A stretch of DNA of 64,000 bases from Saccharopolyspora sp. NFXS83 (GCF_026241095.1 NZ_JAPFGB010000007.1:124001-188000); one strand, 5' to 3'. Positions 34,325-46,700 are shown, counted from the first letter of the stretch. Notes: generated by a model from the sequence alone, not told the origin. Program-made: numbers and translations.

Positions 34325-34376
34325 CTCACGGGCACACCACCGCAGTACCAGTGTGCCCTGAGTCAGATCCGGAGAG
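34312..34376 (+). promoter_or_regulatory. Ribosome-mediated attenuator of the ABC-F gene
   Basis: A nested hairpin. CCGGATCT (34312-34319) pairs with AGATCCGG (34365-34372). CTCA (34325-34328) pairs with TGAG (34359-34362). GGGCACAC (34330-34337) pairs with GTGTGCCC (34351-34358) around a 13-base loop. That is 20 base pairs, all Watson-Crick. The outer arm runs into the GGAGAG (34371-34376) that serves GTG 34384, so the folded RNA should hide the ribosome binding site. The 5' outer arm lies inside the leader codons, so a stalled leader ribosome would release it. No T-run follows, which favours translational over transcriptional attenuation. Confidence 0.75.
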
Positions 34377-34383
34377 TACTTTC

Positions 34384-35982
<1,599 letters not shown>

Positions 35983-36087
35983 CCGATCCCGTTCCGAAGT
36001 GGACGATCCGGTCGCCGCCGCGCGCCCGGATGCCGTCGCCGGACGCGTTCTACCTCGATCCCCCCGTTCCCACTCCTCGGAGGACCG

Positions 36088-36573
36088 ATGTCCCACTACC
36101 GGTTTTTCGCCCACGACGCCTCCCGCACGACCACGTGCGCCGCACCGCGCTGCACGACGCCCCGGCCGCTTGATTCCACCGCCCGCTGGAAGTTCTGCTC
36201 CACCGCGTGCAGGCAGGCGTCGTACCGGGCCCGCCACCGCGACGACGAGATCGACACGGCCGCCGCGGTGCAGGCCCTCGACGACGAGGTGGGCGACGCG
36301 ATGCGGTCGCTGCTCGACGCCGTGCTGCGCGGACACCGCGAGCTCGGCGATCCGACTCGGCCGAAGACGGAGGCCGTGGCGGACCTCGTGGCACGTGCCC
36401 AGCGGGTCACCGACGCCGCGGTGACCCGCGACCGCGCGGCGGGGTTCTCCTGGGCGGATATCAGCTCCTGGCTGGGAATCACGTTCGCGACGGCGCGACG
36501 GCGCTACGGCCCGCGCACGGCGGAGAACCTCATCCGATTCCGCACCTCGACGCGTCAGGACACCGCGAGCTGA
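36088..36573 (+). CDS. Small zinc-finger/HTH protein of unknown role
   Basis: 161 residues. The N-terminal part has CAAPRCTTPRP and WKFCSTACRQASYRARHR, a C-x4-C plus C-x3-C set that looks like a zinc ribbon of the FCS/CGNR type. The C-terminal part GFSWADISSWLGITFATARRRYG reads as a helix-turn-helix. It may bind DNA. GGAGGA seven bases upstream supports the ATG. It is 105 bases after the ABC-F stop and could be co-transcribed with it; a bidirectional hairpin terminator follows. It could be a regulator of the neighbouring clusters, but nothing shows this directly. Confidence 0.65.
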   Translation: MSHYRFFAHDASRTTTCAAPRCTTPRPLDSTARWKFCSTACRQASYRARHRDDEIDTAAAVQALDDEVGDAMRSLLDAVLRGHRELGDPTRPKTEAVADLVARAQRVTDAAVTRDRAAGFSWADISSWLGITFATARRRYGPRTAENLIRFRTSTRQDTAS

Positions 36574-36603
36574 GCCCTGCGCCTGGTCGCCGAGATCGCC
36601 GCC

Positions 36604-36630
36604 GCGGGGCCCGGCACCCCCGGGCCCCGC
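36604..36630. terminator. Bidirectional terminator between convergent genes
   Basis: GCGGGGCCCGG, a 5-base loop, then CCGGGCCCCGC: a perfect 11-bp GC stem located 31 bases after the plus-strand zinc-finger gene and 11 bases after the minus-strand methyltransferase gene. It marks the end of the althiomycin-type operon. Confidence 0.8.
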
Positions 36631-36640
36631 GCGCACGACC

Positions 36641-37567
36641 TCAGAGCGGGCGGACCGCGGAGATGACGGGCAGCACGCCACCTTCGCTGTAGCCGACGTG
36701 CTCCACTTCGAGCCCGGCTTCGGCCAGCTGGGCCCGGGTGTCGGCTTCGGAGACGAAGTTCAGGTACTTCGCCTGGATGATGTCGCCGAACAACGCGAGC
36801 TCACGACGCAGATCGTGCTCGGCGATGCCGTAGCGCTCCCACTCCCCGGCCCGCTCCGGCGCCTCCCACGGCGGCGGGGGCGGTGGGGTGAGGAAGCTCA
36901 GCAGCAGCCGACCTCCCGGGCGCAGCGCCCGCGCGAAGTTGCGGTACAACTCGACCAGCCTGCCGGAATCCGGCTCGTACATGTTGAGCCCGTTGCTGAC
37001 CAGCAGGTCGAATTCCGAGTCGATGCCGAGCTTCCACGCGTCGGCCAGCACCACGTCGGTCCGGTCGCCCAGCCCTCGGCTCTTCGCGTTCTCCACGGCC
37101 AGGGCCAGGGATTCCTCATCGATGTCGATGCCGACGAGCCGGGCTCCGGGAGCGTCGCCGTAGTCCTGGCGCACCAGATCGTCCATCACGCCGCACGGAA
37201 CGGAGGCCAGCACCGCACCGTCGGTGATCGAGCGCGCGATCTCCGCCCGGAAGCGGTGGTAGCGCTCGCGGGCGCCGGAGAGCAACGATCGGTTCAGCAA
37301 CCAGAACTCGGTGTCCGACTCGGTGGGGGTGCCCGGCTCGTAGCGGAAGATGTACGAGGTCCAGTAGCCGTTGAGCCCCTGGTTCCGCAGCAGGAAGCGC
37401 CCCAGCGGGAACTCCTGCAACCCGGCCAGCACTGCCAGCTCTTCGTCGAGGTCCAGGATCAGCCGATCCGTCGAGCGCAGGCGCTGCTCCACGGTGGCGG
37501 CCAGCTCGGACAGCGCGTCGGCGTCCTCCGAACCGGACCCGGGGCGGTGTGAAATCGTCGAGCTCAT
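36641..37567 (-). CDS. SAM-dependent methyltransferase, probable enol O-methyltransferase of the althiomycin-type pathway
   Basis: 308 residues of a class I methyltransferase: VLASVPCGVMDDL (motif I region), ARLVGIDIDEESLALAVENA, DVVLADAWKLG, FDLLVSNGLNMYEPD and ALRPGGRLLLSFLTPPPPPPW. Althiomycin carries a 4-methoxy-3-pyrrolin-2-one, and its known clusters contain one methyltransferase, so this enzyme is the natural candidate to methylate the enol oxygen of the pyrrolidinedione. The substrate is inferred from the pathway. The ATG overlaps the diiron oxygenase stop (TGATG), so both are made from one message. Confidence 0.8.
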   Translation of the reverse strand: MSSTISHRPGSGSEDADALSELAATVEQRLRSTDRLILDLDEELAVLAGLQEFPLGRFLLRNQGLNGYWTSYIFRYEPGTPTESDTEFWLLNRSLLSGARERYHRFRAEIARSITDGAVLASVPCGVMDDLVRQDYGDAPGARLVGIDIDEESLALAVENAKSRGLGDRTDVVLADAWKLGIDSEFDLLVSNGLNMYEPDSGRLVELYRNFARALRPGGRLLLSFLTPPPPPPWEAPERAGEWERYGIAEHDLRRELALFGDIIQAKYLNFVSEADTRAQLAEAGLEVEHVGYSEGGVLPVISAVRPL

Positions 37568-38538
37568 CAGATCTCCCAGCCGATCTTGCGGAAACTGGAG
37601 CGGACGGCGGGGTGTTCGAGCATCCCCGCCTTGCCGAAGGCGCGCAGCACGTTCTGCACGATCGGCATGTCCGTGGTGACGTCGAAACCCGCGTACAGCT
37701 CACCGATGGAGCGCTCCGCCTGTTCGCGGTCGCCGAGCACGCTTTCCAACAACTGCGCGTTGAACCGCTTCTCGGACTCCACCGACAGGTACAGCTTCAC
37801 GAACTCCCCCATCAAGGAGCCGATGGCCTCGCGGAAGTCCTCGGACACCTCGGCCCACAGGTACTTCATCAGGTCGAGGAAGAAGGCGTAGTGCCGCGAC
37901 TCGTCGTTCATGTGATCGTTGACGTAATAGCGGATGGACGGGTGCACGTCCTTGCTGTCGAAGAATTCGACGAGTTCCCGCACCAGCGTCGTCTCGAAGC
38001 AGCAGTTCGCCAGAATCTCGAACACGTCGTGGTACTGCGGTTCGAGGCGCTTCTTGATCTCGGCGACGGCGTGCTGCGAATCGGAGGTGGGGAAGTCGAA
38101 CTCGCCCAGGTCGGGGTACTGCTCCCGCAGCTGCATGATGAGGTCTTGAGCGATGTAGACGTGGTAGTACTCGTCGATCACGATCGAGTACGTGTTGAGC
38201 TTGATCTCGGGCCCGAACTCGACCGGGAGGTCCGAGTAGAGGACCTTCGTGCAGGCCGAGACGATCTCCTTGATCTCCAGGTTCACGATGTCGTGCAGGT
38301 ACTTGAAGAACGACTGGATGAGGATTCGTTCCTTCGCCTGCTCCCCCAGCGCCGCGACGTTCTCATCCAGCAGCAGCGGCTGGCGGTCCTCCGGGAAGAA
38401 GTACCCGGTCTGGGTGAAGTCGATCGTCTTGCGGGGCCGGGTGCGCACCGAGCCTCGCGCCTCCCAGCGGGCCACGTAGTCCGGCCCCAGGCTGCGCAGC
38501 CGCGTGTCGTGCGCGGCGGTCTCGTCGGTAGTGGTCAT
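37567..38538 (-). CDS. AurF-like diiron N-oxygenase
   Basis: 323 residues, all helical, with the full carboxylate/His ligand set of AurF-type diiron enzymes: E88 (VNLEIKEIV), E123 and H126 (DEYYHVYIAQ), E182 (CFETTLVREL), and H209, E213, H216 (HMNDESRHYAFF). AurF oxidises an aryl amine to nitro through hydroxylamine. In this pathway the free amine is the N-terminal glycine, and althiomycin has an oxime there, so oxidation of that amine to the oxime is the expected role (inference). GAAAGGTG precedes the ATG. A hairpin lies between it and the upstream exporter gene. Confidence 0.83.
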   Translation of the reverse strand: MTTTDETAAHDTRLRSLGPDYVARWEARGSVRTRPRKTIDFTQTGYFFPEDRQPLLLDENVAALGEQAKERILIQSFFKYLHDIVNLEIKEIVSACTKVLYSDLPVEFGPEIKLNTYSIVIDEYYHVYIAQDLIMQLREQYPDLGEFDFPTSDSQHAVAEIKKRLEPQYHDVFEILANCCFETTLVRELVEFFDSKDVHPSIRYYVNDHMNDESRHYAFFLDLMKYLWAEVSEDFREAIGSLMGEFVKLYLSVESEKRFNAQLLESVLGDREQAERSIGELYAGFDVTTDMPIVQNVLRAFGKAGMLEHPAVRSSFRKIGWEI

Positions 38539-38577
38539 GGTTCACCTTTCTCGCAGGATGCGATTCGGCCGGCCCCG

Positions 38578-38619
38578 CGCTCGTGCCGGGGCCCGTGTTC
38601 GCGGGCCCTGGCACGAGCG
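38578..38619 (-). terminator. Long hairpin between exporter and N-oxygenase genes
   Basis: CGCTCGTGCC pairs with GGCACGAGCG, and GGGCCCG pairs with CGGGCCC inside, with one G-T opposite pair and a 6-base loop: 17 canonical pairs. It lies eight bases beyond the exporter stop and 40 bases before the oxygenase ATG on the minus strand. It may end most transcripts after the exporter gene or lower expression of the two tailoring genes; no T-run is present. Confidence 0.65.
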
Positions 38620-38626
38620 GGAGGAC

Positions 38627-39838
38627 TCAACTCGGTTCGGGGACCTTCTCGGTTCGCGCGTCCAGCAGCCGTCGTCCCGACAGCGCCAGCGGCGCGGCGA
38701 TGAGGACGGCGACGAGCATCACGGCGGCGGGCACGACCGCGGTGCCGGTGAACAGGCCGCTGGAGACCCCGGTCAGGACCGTCACCAGCAGGGCCCGCGA
38801 GCTCATCGTCAGAGATGAGGCGGCCCCGCCGAGCTCTGGGATGACCTCCATCGACCGGCCGAACACCACGGGGTAGCAGATGGCGAAGCCGACGCAGAAC
38901 AGCATGATCGACACCGTCGTGGCCACCGCGCCACCGCCGACCAGCAGGAACAGCACCACTCCCGCGAGCGCCACGCCGAAGCTGATGCGCACGGTGGACT
39001 CCGGGCCGCCGAGCAGCGGGATCACCTTCGTCGCCAGCATGCTCGGAATCGCGAACGAGGCCACGATCAGCAGCAGGTGCAAGGCGAATTCCACCGTCGA
39101 GAGCCCGAAAGCACCGACGTAGAGGAACGAGCTGGAGGCGATGAACACCATGTACGAGGCGAACAGCAGGCTCGGCACCAGCGACGTCGCCACGAACAGC
39201 CCGCTGCCGAGCAGCCTGCGGTAGTCGCCGACGACCTTGCGGGCGCCGCTGCGGTCCAGCTGCCCCTTCGTCTCGGGCAGGAACAGCGCCACCAGCAGCA
39301 AGCCCAGCGCGGTGACGGCGAAGACGACGAGGTAGTTCCCGCGCCACCCGATCGTGCGGTTGACCAGCCCGCCCAGCGGCGGGGCGATCGTCATCAGGAT
39401 GGACATCGCCGCGTTGGTCATGCCGAACATCGCCATGGCGCGCTCACCGCGGTAGAGGTCGCTGATGATGACGAACACCAGGACCACGGAAGTGCTCGCG
39501 CCGATTCCCTGCACGAACCGCGCGGCCAGCAGGAATTCGATGCTCGGGGCGATCGCGCAGCCCAGCGCGCCGATCAGCATGATCGAGTTCCCGATGAGCA
39601 TGACGCCGCGCCGGCCGAACCGGTCCGAGAGCGGACCGTAGACGAGCGCGCCGAGGCAGTAACCCAGGAAGTTCAGGGTGATGGTCAGCTGCACGACCGA
39701 GCCCGCGACGCCGAGCTCACGGGCGATGTCCGGGAAGCTCGGCACGGACATGTCGATCTCGATGATGGTGCCGATCAGGGTGACGACCAGCAGCGCCGGG
39801 AGGTACTTCCCGGGTGTGGACCGGGTTTCTTGAGTCAT
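38627..39838 (-). CDS. MFS drug exporter, Bcr/CflA type
   Basis: 403 residues, 12 predicted helices, drug:H+ antiporter-1 group. The first loop reads GPLSDRFGRRGVMLIGN, helix 1 has EIDMSVPSFPDIARELG (the Bcr/CflA DxxxPxxP-like start), and helix 5 has APPLGGLVNRTIGWRGNY. Known althiomycin clusters include an MFS exporter, so export of the product and resistance is the likely role. The ATG at 39838 lies 11 bases after the hydrolase stop; a frame start five codons upstream would overlap that gene. Confidence 0.85.
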   Translation of the reverse strand: MTQETRSTPGKYLPALLVVTLIGTIIEIDMSVPSFPDIARELGVAGSVVQLTITLNFLGYCLGALVYGPLSDRFGRRGVMLIGNSIMLIGALGCAIAPSIEFLLAARFVQGIGASTSVVLVFVIISDLYRGERAMAMFGMTNAAMSILMTIAPPLGGLVNRTIGWRGNYLVVFAVTALGLLLVALFLPETKGQLDRSGARKVVGDYRRLLGSGLFVATSLVPSLLFASYMVFIASSSFLYVGAFGLSTVEFALHLLLIVASFAIPSMLATKVIPLLGGPESTVRISFGVALAGVVLFLLVGGGAVATTVSIMLFCVGFAICYPVVFGRSMEVIPELGGAASSLTMSSRALLVTVLTGVSSGLFTGTAVVPAAVMLVAVLIAAPLALSGRRLLDARTEKVPEPS

Positions 39839-39849
39839 TGTTCCGCTTC

Positions 39850-40749
39850 TCACGAGGGGACGGCGTTCACGACGTTCTCGAAGAATTCACCCCACTGCCG
39901 AGCGCATTCCTCGGGCTCTTCCAGATGCGCCATGTGTGACGCATTTGGGATTACCGTAACGCGAGCGTCCGGGAATCCCCGAGAATACGCACGACACACC
40001 TTGGGCGAGGTGAAATCGTGTTCGCCGCACGTTAGCAGAACGGGAATGCCCAACTCTGACAACCGGTCGGACCGGTGATAGGAGCGCAGATTCCCCGATA
40101 CCTGGAATTCGGTCGGACCCCACATCGCGTCGCGCACGATGGGACTCGCCGCGGCCGAGCCGTGCGCCAGCACGTCCGGCCACGGCTGCCGCCTGCACAG
40201 GTACCGCTCGGCGAAGTGCAGCATCGCGTCGGCCTGCGCCGAGCCTCCCGGAACGCCCCGCACGGCCGCGCTGATCGCCGAGGCCACCCGCGGCGGCATC
40301 CGCATCAGGAGGTCCTGCATCTCGCGTTCGTGGCGCCGGACGCTGAGCACCGGCGAATGCAGCACCAGGGAGGCCAGGCCAGGCGACCCGCGCAGCGCGA
40401 GGTCGCAGGCGATCATGGTGCCGAAGGAGTGGGCGTACAGGTGGAAGCGGTCGAACCCGTGGGCCCGCACCACTTCCGCCAGCTCGTCGACGAACCGGGA
40501 CAACCGCCACAGCTCTGAGTCGTCCGGGCGATCCGATCGGCCGCAGCCGAGCTGGTCGTAGACCAGCACCGGGTGCGCGGGAAGCAAACCGGCCACCGGC
40601 CGCAAGTAGTCGTGCGGGGTGCCCGGTCCGCCGTGCACCACCACGACCGGTACTCCCGGAGCTCCGGGGTTGAGCAGCTCGCTCCACACCCGGCCGCCCG
40701 GCACTGCGATCCGCACCCCCGCGCCCGGCTCGGCGTCGTGCTCGATCAT
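39850..40749 (-). CDS. Proline iminopeptidase-like alpha/beta hydrolase
   Basis: 299 residues. The oxyanion loop VVVHGGPGTPHDYL and DQLGCGRSDRP, nucleophile elbow LYAHSFGTMIA, acid strand LLTCGEHDF and His in IPNASHMAHLEEP give a complete Ser-Asp-His triad in proline-iminopeptidase layout. I recall PIP-like hydrolases in althiomycin and other NRPS clusters; the role could be proofreading, removal of a masking residue, ring closure or self-protection. The ATG overlaps the stop of the NRPS-PKS gene (ATGA), so production is tied to that giant protein. Confidence 0.83.
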   Translation of the reverse strand: MIEHDAEPGAGVRIAVPGGRVWSELLNPGAPGVPVVVVHGGPGTPHDYLRPVAGLLPAHPVLVYDQLGCGRSDRPDDSELWRLSRFVDELAEVVRAHGFDRFHLYAHSFGTMIACDLALRGSPGLASLVLHSPVLSVRRHEREMQDLLMRMPPRVASAISAAVRGVPGGSAQADAMLHFAERYLCRRQPWPDVLAHGSAAASPIVRDAMWGPTEFQVSGNLRSYHRSDRLSELGIPVLLTCGEHDFTSPKVCRAYSRGFPDARVTVIPNASHMAHLEEPEECARQWGEFFENVVNAVPS

Positions 40750-43700
40750 CGAGTCCTCCCCAGGCCTTCGGCGATGTTCGCCACGTGCGGCATCGCGTTC
40801 ATGCTCAAGTGGTTCCCCGGCACCGGGAAGTGCCGCCAGCCGCCATGGGCCAGCTCCCGCCAATGCCGGTCCTGCCCCGCGGGGAAGTCCGGGATCTCCT
40901 CCTGGTGCGAGAAGAACACGACATCGCCCGAGTACGGCTGGGGCACGTAGCGGTGCATCGCCTCGTTGTGCCTGCACCAGGTCTCCAGATACCTGGGCAG
41001 GAACTCGGCGGCCAGCATCTCCTCGAACACCGTTCCGCGCGCCGACCGGGCCAGGTGGTCGATCTTGTCCTGCAAACCGTCCAGGGCTTCGACTTCGGCG
41101 AGCGGGAAGATCTCCGGTGGCAGCCCGTAGCGCACCAGGTAGTGCAGGATCTCCACTTCCGACATCCGGTCCGGCAGGTGCCCGTGCGCGGGACTGTCGA
41201 TCAGCACCGCTTCGAGCGCGCACCCGGTGCGCCGGAACACCAGTTGGGCCATCTCGTAGGCCACGATGCCGCCGAAGGAAGCCCCGCCGAGCCGGTACGG
41301 CGGTTTGAGGCCCAGCTCATCGAGCATGTCCACATAGGACTCGGCCATCCGCTCGATGGTGTCGAACTCGGCCAGCCCGTCGAGCATCGGCGAGCGGATC
41401 ACGAACACCGGCTGGTTCTCGGGCAGGCACTGCGCCAGCTCCCGGTAGAAGTACACGTCTCCGCCGACCGGGTGCACCAGCACGAGCGGCGCGACCAGGT
41501 CCGGCTCGCCCTGCTTGACGCGCACCACCGACCTGGCGGGCGCCCGTTCCGGCGACTGCCGGCGCAGCTGCTCCAGCAGCGCGGCCGGCGTGTGGCGCGG
41601 CAACGCCATGAACTCGAGGCGACGACCGGTGCCGCGCTCGATCCGCGACACCAGCTGCACGGCCGCGAGCGAATCGCCGCCCTGCTCGAAGAAGTCGTCC
41701 TCCTGGCGCACCCCGGTCACTCCCAGCACGGCTCGCCACGCCTCGTCGACGACGGACTCGAGCTCGCCCACCCCTGCGGGGACCTCCGCTGCTTCGGTGC
41801 GGGCGGGACCGCGCCCGATCCAGTGCTCGGTGCGGTCGAATGCGTAGCCGGGAAGCCGAACCCGGTCGGCCGGGCCGAGTCCGAACAGCGCGCCGGCGTC
41901 GATCGCCGCCCCCGCCGCGTGCGCAGTGCCGAGCGCGGCCAGAGCGGTGGCGTGTTCACCGCCGCGTCCGGGCATGGCCGCGATCGCCGGCGCACCGCCC
42001 CGGCGGGGGTTCTTGCGGGCGAACCTGGTCAGCGCCCGTCCCGGCCCGACCTCCACCAGCAGTGCGTCCTCCGTTCCCTCCGAGTCGTGCAGGCGGTCCA
42101 GCCCAGCGGCGAAGGCGACCTGCTCGCGCAAGTGCCGAACCCAGTACCCCGGCCGGGTCACCTCGTCCGGGTCCGCCCAGTCACCGGTCAGCCCGGACAC
42201 GAACGGCGTTGCCGGGTGGTGCGCCTCGACCCCGTCGAAGGCCTTCTCGAACTCGGCGAGAACCGGGTCCAGCAGCCGCGAGTGGAAGGCCCGCTCCACG
42301 GACAGCCGCTTCGCGGTGACACCGCGCTCGGCGAGTTCGGCGGCGCACCGCTCGATCGCCTCGACCGCCCCGGACAGCACGCAGCTGTCGGCGTCGTTGA
42401 CGGCCGCGAGGTCCAAACCGTGCTCCTCCGCCCGGACCTCATCGGCGGGGAGGGGGACTGCCAGCATCGCGCCGGGCTCGGTCGCGGCCATCGCTCGTGC
42501 TCGCGCGCACACCAGCCGCAGTGCGTCCGGCAACGAGAACACCTCCGCCAGGCAGGCCGCCACGTACTCGCCCAGGCTGTGCCCGAGCATCGCGGAGGGC
42601 CGCAGTCCCCAGGACAGCAGCAGCTTCGCGAGCGCGTACTCGGCCACGAACAGCGCCGGCTGGGTGAACAGCGGTTCGTGCACCCGCGCGGTGCGCCCCA
42701 GCAGGTCCTGCTCGTCCACTCCGGGGAAGGCCTCCCGCAGCAGCGAAGCACATTCGTCCACAGCGGACTTGAAGACGGGTTCGGCGTCGTAGAGACCGGT
42801 TCCCATTCCTTCGTACTGGGCGCCTTGACCGGGGAAGAGGAAGACCACCGGTCGCCCCTCCCTCGCCGGGACGCAGTCGTCCACCGGTTGGTCGAGCGCG
42901 TCGAGCAGCGCGGCCCGATCGGCTCCGACGACCACTCTGCCGAACTCGAACCGGCGCCTCGCCGCCAACAGCGTGTAGCCCACCCGGCCCAGGTCGGCAT
43001 CCGGCTTCTCGACCAGGTGCGCCGCCAACGCGCGCGACTGCCGCTGCACGGCCTCCCGGGTGCGGCCTGACAGCACCAGCAGCTTCCGGGTGCCGTCGGG
43101 CTCCGCGCGCCGCGCGGGAGCAGGCGCCTGCTCCAGGACGACGTGGGCGTTGGTGCCACCGATGCCGAACGAGCTGACCCCGGCCCGGAGCACGTCCCCG
43201 CGCCACTCCCGGTGCGCGGTGCCGACGGTGAAACCGCTGCCGTCCAACTCCAGTGCCGGATTCGGCTCGCGGTAGTGCAACGTCGGCACCAGTTCGCGCT
43301 TCTCCAGGCACAGCACGGCCTTGATCAGCCCGGCGATGCCGGAGGCGGCGTCGAGGTGGCCGATGTTGGTCTTCACCGCGCCGAGCACGCGGTCCGGCCC
43401 GGTGGCGCCGTCGCCGAACGCCGCGCGCAGCCCCGCGAACTCGATCGGATCTCCCAGGGCGGTGCCGGTGCCATGCGCCTCGACGTAGCCGATCGTGGCC
43501 GGGTCGACCCCTGCCCGCCGGTGCGCCGCCCGGATCACCGCGGTCTGCCTGCGGGCGCTGGGGGCGGTGTAGCCCACCTTGTCGTGCCCGTCGTTGTTGA
43601 TCGCCGAACCCTTGATCACCGCTCGCACCGGGTCGCCGTCGGCCAGCGCCCGCGCCAGCGGTTTGAGCACGACCAGACCGACGCCCTGACCTTCGACGGT

Positions 43701-46700
43701 GCCCTGCGCCTCGGCGTCGAACGCGCGGCAGTACCCGTCCGGGGAGAACACCATGCCCTCCTGGTGCAAGTACCCCGCGGTGCCGAGCTTGCCGATCGAC
43801 ACTCCGCCCGCGAGCGCCACGTCGCAGTCCCCCACCAGCAGCGCCGACGCGGCTTGGTGCACCGCGACCAGCGACGACGAGCACGCCGTCTGCACGGTGA
43901 CGGCCGGCCCGGTCAAGTTCAGGCGGTAGGCGGTCTTGGTGGGCAGGAAGTCGGGCCGGTTGTGGATCATCGCTTGGTACTCGCCCGCGGGGTCCAGCGG
44001 CGCCAGCGCCGGGCGTACGTGCTCGTCCAGGTAGCCGTTGTGCCCCACCCCGGCGAACAACCCGATGCTGCCGCCGTGGCCGCGCGGATCGTGGAACGCG
44101 TCCTCCAGCGCGTGCCAGGCGCATTCCAGGAAGACCCGGTGTTGCGGGTCCATGATCTCGGCTTCCCGGCGGGAGAAGCCGAAGAACGCGGCGTCGAACC
44201 CGGCGATGTCGCGCAGTCTGCTCTGGGCGGGCACGTAATCGGGGTGTTCGAGCACATCGGCGTCGACTCCCGCCGCGCGCATCCCTTCGAGGTCGTGCCG
44301 GACGATCGACTCGTGCCCGGCGGTGAGGTTGTGCCAGAACTCGGTGACGTCGTCGGCATCGGGGAAGCGGCAGGCCATGCCGATCACGGCGATGTCCTGG
44401 TCCGCCACCGGAGCCACCGCTCCCGCGGAATCGTCCACTTCGGACTGTCCGGTGAGGTGCGAGGCGAGCTCGGCGATCGTCGGATGGGTGAACAGGTCGT
44501 TGAGCCGGACCCGTCCGCGCCACGGTTCGGCGAGCCTGGCGTGCGCCTGGGTCAGCAACACCGAGTTCCCTCCGAGGTCGAAGAACCGGTCGTGCACGCC
44601 GACCCGCTCCAGTCCCAGCACCTCCTGCCACACGCGGGCCAGCTCGGCTTCGACCTCGCCACGCGGGGCGACCTGCCGGATCGCGGACTCCGCACCGGGC
44701 ACCGGCAGCGCGAGGACGTCGAGCTTCCCGCTGTAGGTCAACGGGATCTCGGCCAACCCGACGAGCGCCGAGGGCATCGCGTGCGGTGGCAGCAACTCCG
44801 CCAAGTGCCGCCGCAACGCCTCCTCGTCGACGCCTTCATCGGCTGCGGAGACGTAGTAGCCGACCAGCCGTGCCGCCGCCGGAGCGCCGCGCGGGGAGAG
44901 GACGCGCGCCAGGCCGTGCCGCACGGCCGGGTGCCCGGACAGCGCCGCCTCCACCTCGCCGAGGTCGATGCGATGACCCCGCAGCTTGACCTGGTTGTCG
45001 CCACGGCCGAGGAACTCCAGTTCACCGTCACCGAACCACCGCACGAAGTCCCCGGTGCGGTACAGCCGGTGCCCGTCGACGAACCGCCGCGCGGTCAGCT
45101 CCGGGTCACCGGTGTAGCCGTGCGCGAGTCCGGTGCCGCCGATGTGCAGTTCGCCCACGGCCCCGACCGGCAGCGGCATCCCGCCCCGGCCGAGCACGTG
45201 CGCCTGCTCACCGGGCAGGGCGCGGCCGATGCTCACCGGTTCGGGCCCGCCGAGCTCGCCGCGGTAGGTCCGCGAAGTCGACCAAATCGTGGTCTCGGTC
45301 GGGCCGTAGACGTTGACGACCTCGGCGAAGTGCTCCAGCGCGACCGCCAGCAGGTGTCGTTCCAGCTTCTCGCCGCCCACCAGCAACCGCGTCGCGGTGG
45401 TGCTCCGCAGGACTTGGCGCTTCATCTCCAGCAGGCTCGGAGTCATCTGGACGAAGTCCAGGCCCGCGCAGTCCAGTTCTGGGATCATCGGGTCGGCCAG
45501 CACGATGCTGCCGCCGGTGAGCAACGTCAGCCCGTACTCCAACCCGAAGATGTCGAAGACGTGATTGGTCATGCTGCACGTGCGCAGCGGGCCGGAGCCC
45601 GCGAAGTGCCGCCGGCGGACCGCTTCCACCGTTCGGGTCACCGCGCGGTGCCCCACCACCACGCCCTTCGGGTCGCCGGTGCTACCGGAGGTGTGCAGCA
45701 CGTAGGCCGGTTCATCGCCGGTCATCGGCTTCTCGCGGTCGGCGGCGTCCTCCCGGCCGATCAGCGCTTCGGTGTCCGGGTCGTCGAGCACGACCACGTC
45801 CAGCTCGGGCCACCGCCGCTCGACGCGGTCGGCGTGGCGCAGTTCGGTCACCACGCCCCGCGCACCACTGCCGGTGATCATGCGGTCGATGCGGGCATCG
45901 GGGTAGCTCGCGTCGACGGGGATGTAGGCCCCTCCGGACTTGAGCACGGCCAGCAGCCCGATGATCAGCCGTGGGCCGCGGTCGAGCAGCAACAGGAACC
46001 GCTCGCCCTCCCCCGCTGTGCTCTCGAGGTGCCGCGCGAGCCGGTTCGCTTCGGCGTTGAGGCGCGCGTAGCTCAGCACCTGCCCGTCGTGCTCCACCGC
46101 CGGGGCGTGCGGGGACCGGGCGGCGTGCAGTTCGAAACCCCGGTGCAGCAGGGGATGCGCGGGTTCGGCGGAGCCGGTGTCGTTCCACTCCGCTTGCCGC
46201 GCCAGATCGGACTCGTCGGTCAGGTCGAGCCGGTCGGCTGCCGCGTCCGGAGCTTCCACGAACCGGGTGAGCACCGATTCGATGCCGCGCAGCAACCGAC
46301 GAGCGGTCTCCGGGGCGATCAGCTCACCCGCGAAGTCCAGCACCAGCGCGACGTTCTCCGCGTCCTCCACCACGGACAGGACCAGCGGGTAGTCGCGCTT
46401 CTGGTGCCGGAAGCGGAAGACCGGGCGCGGGTCGGACCCCTCGACCGCGGAAGCCGGGTAGTTCTCGTAGATGAACAGCGTGTCGAACAGCCGCCTGCCC
46501 GCCGGTTGCAGTGCCGCGAGGTCGACCGCGCTGCGAGCGTTGGCCTCCTGCACCGAATCCTGGACGCCGCGGATCTCGTCGAGCACGGTGCCGGTCCCGT
46601 CGTGGCGCACCACCAGCGGCACGGTGCTCAGGAACAGGCCGACGGCCTCGTCGATGCCCGCCACCGGCAGATCGCGTCCCGCGAGCACCGTGCCCACGAC

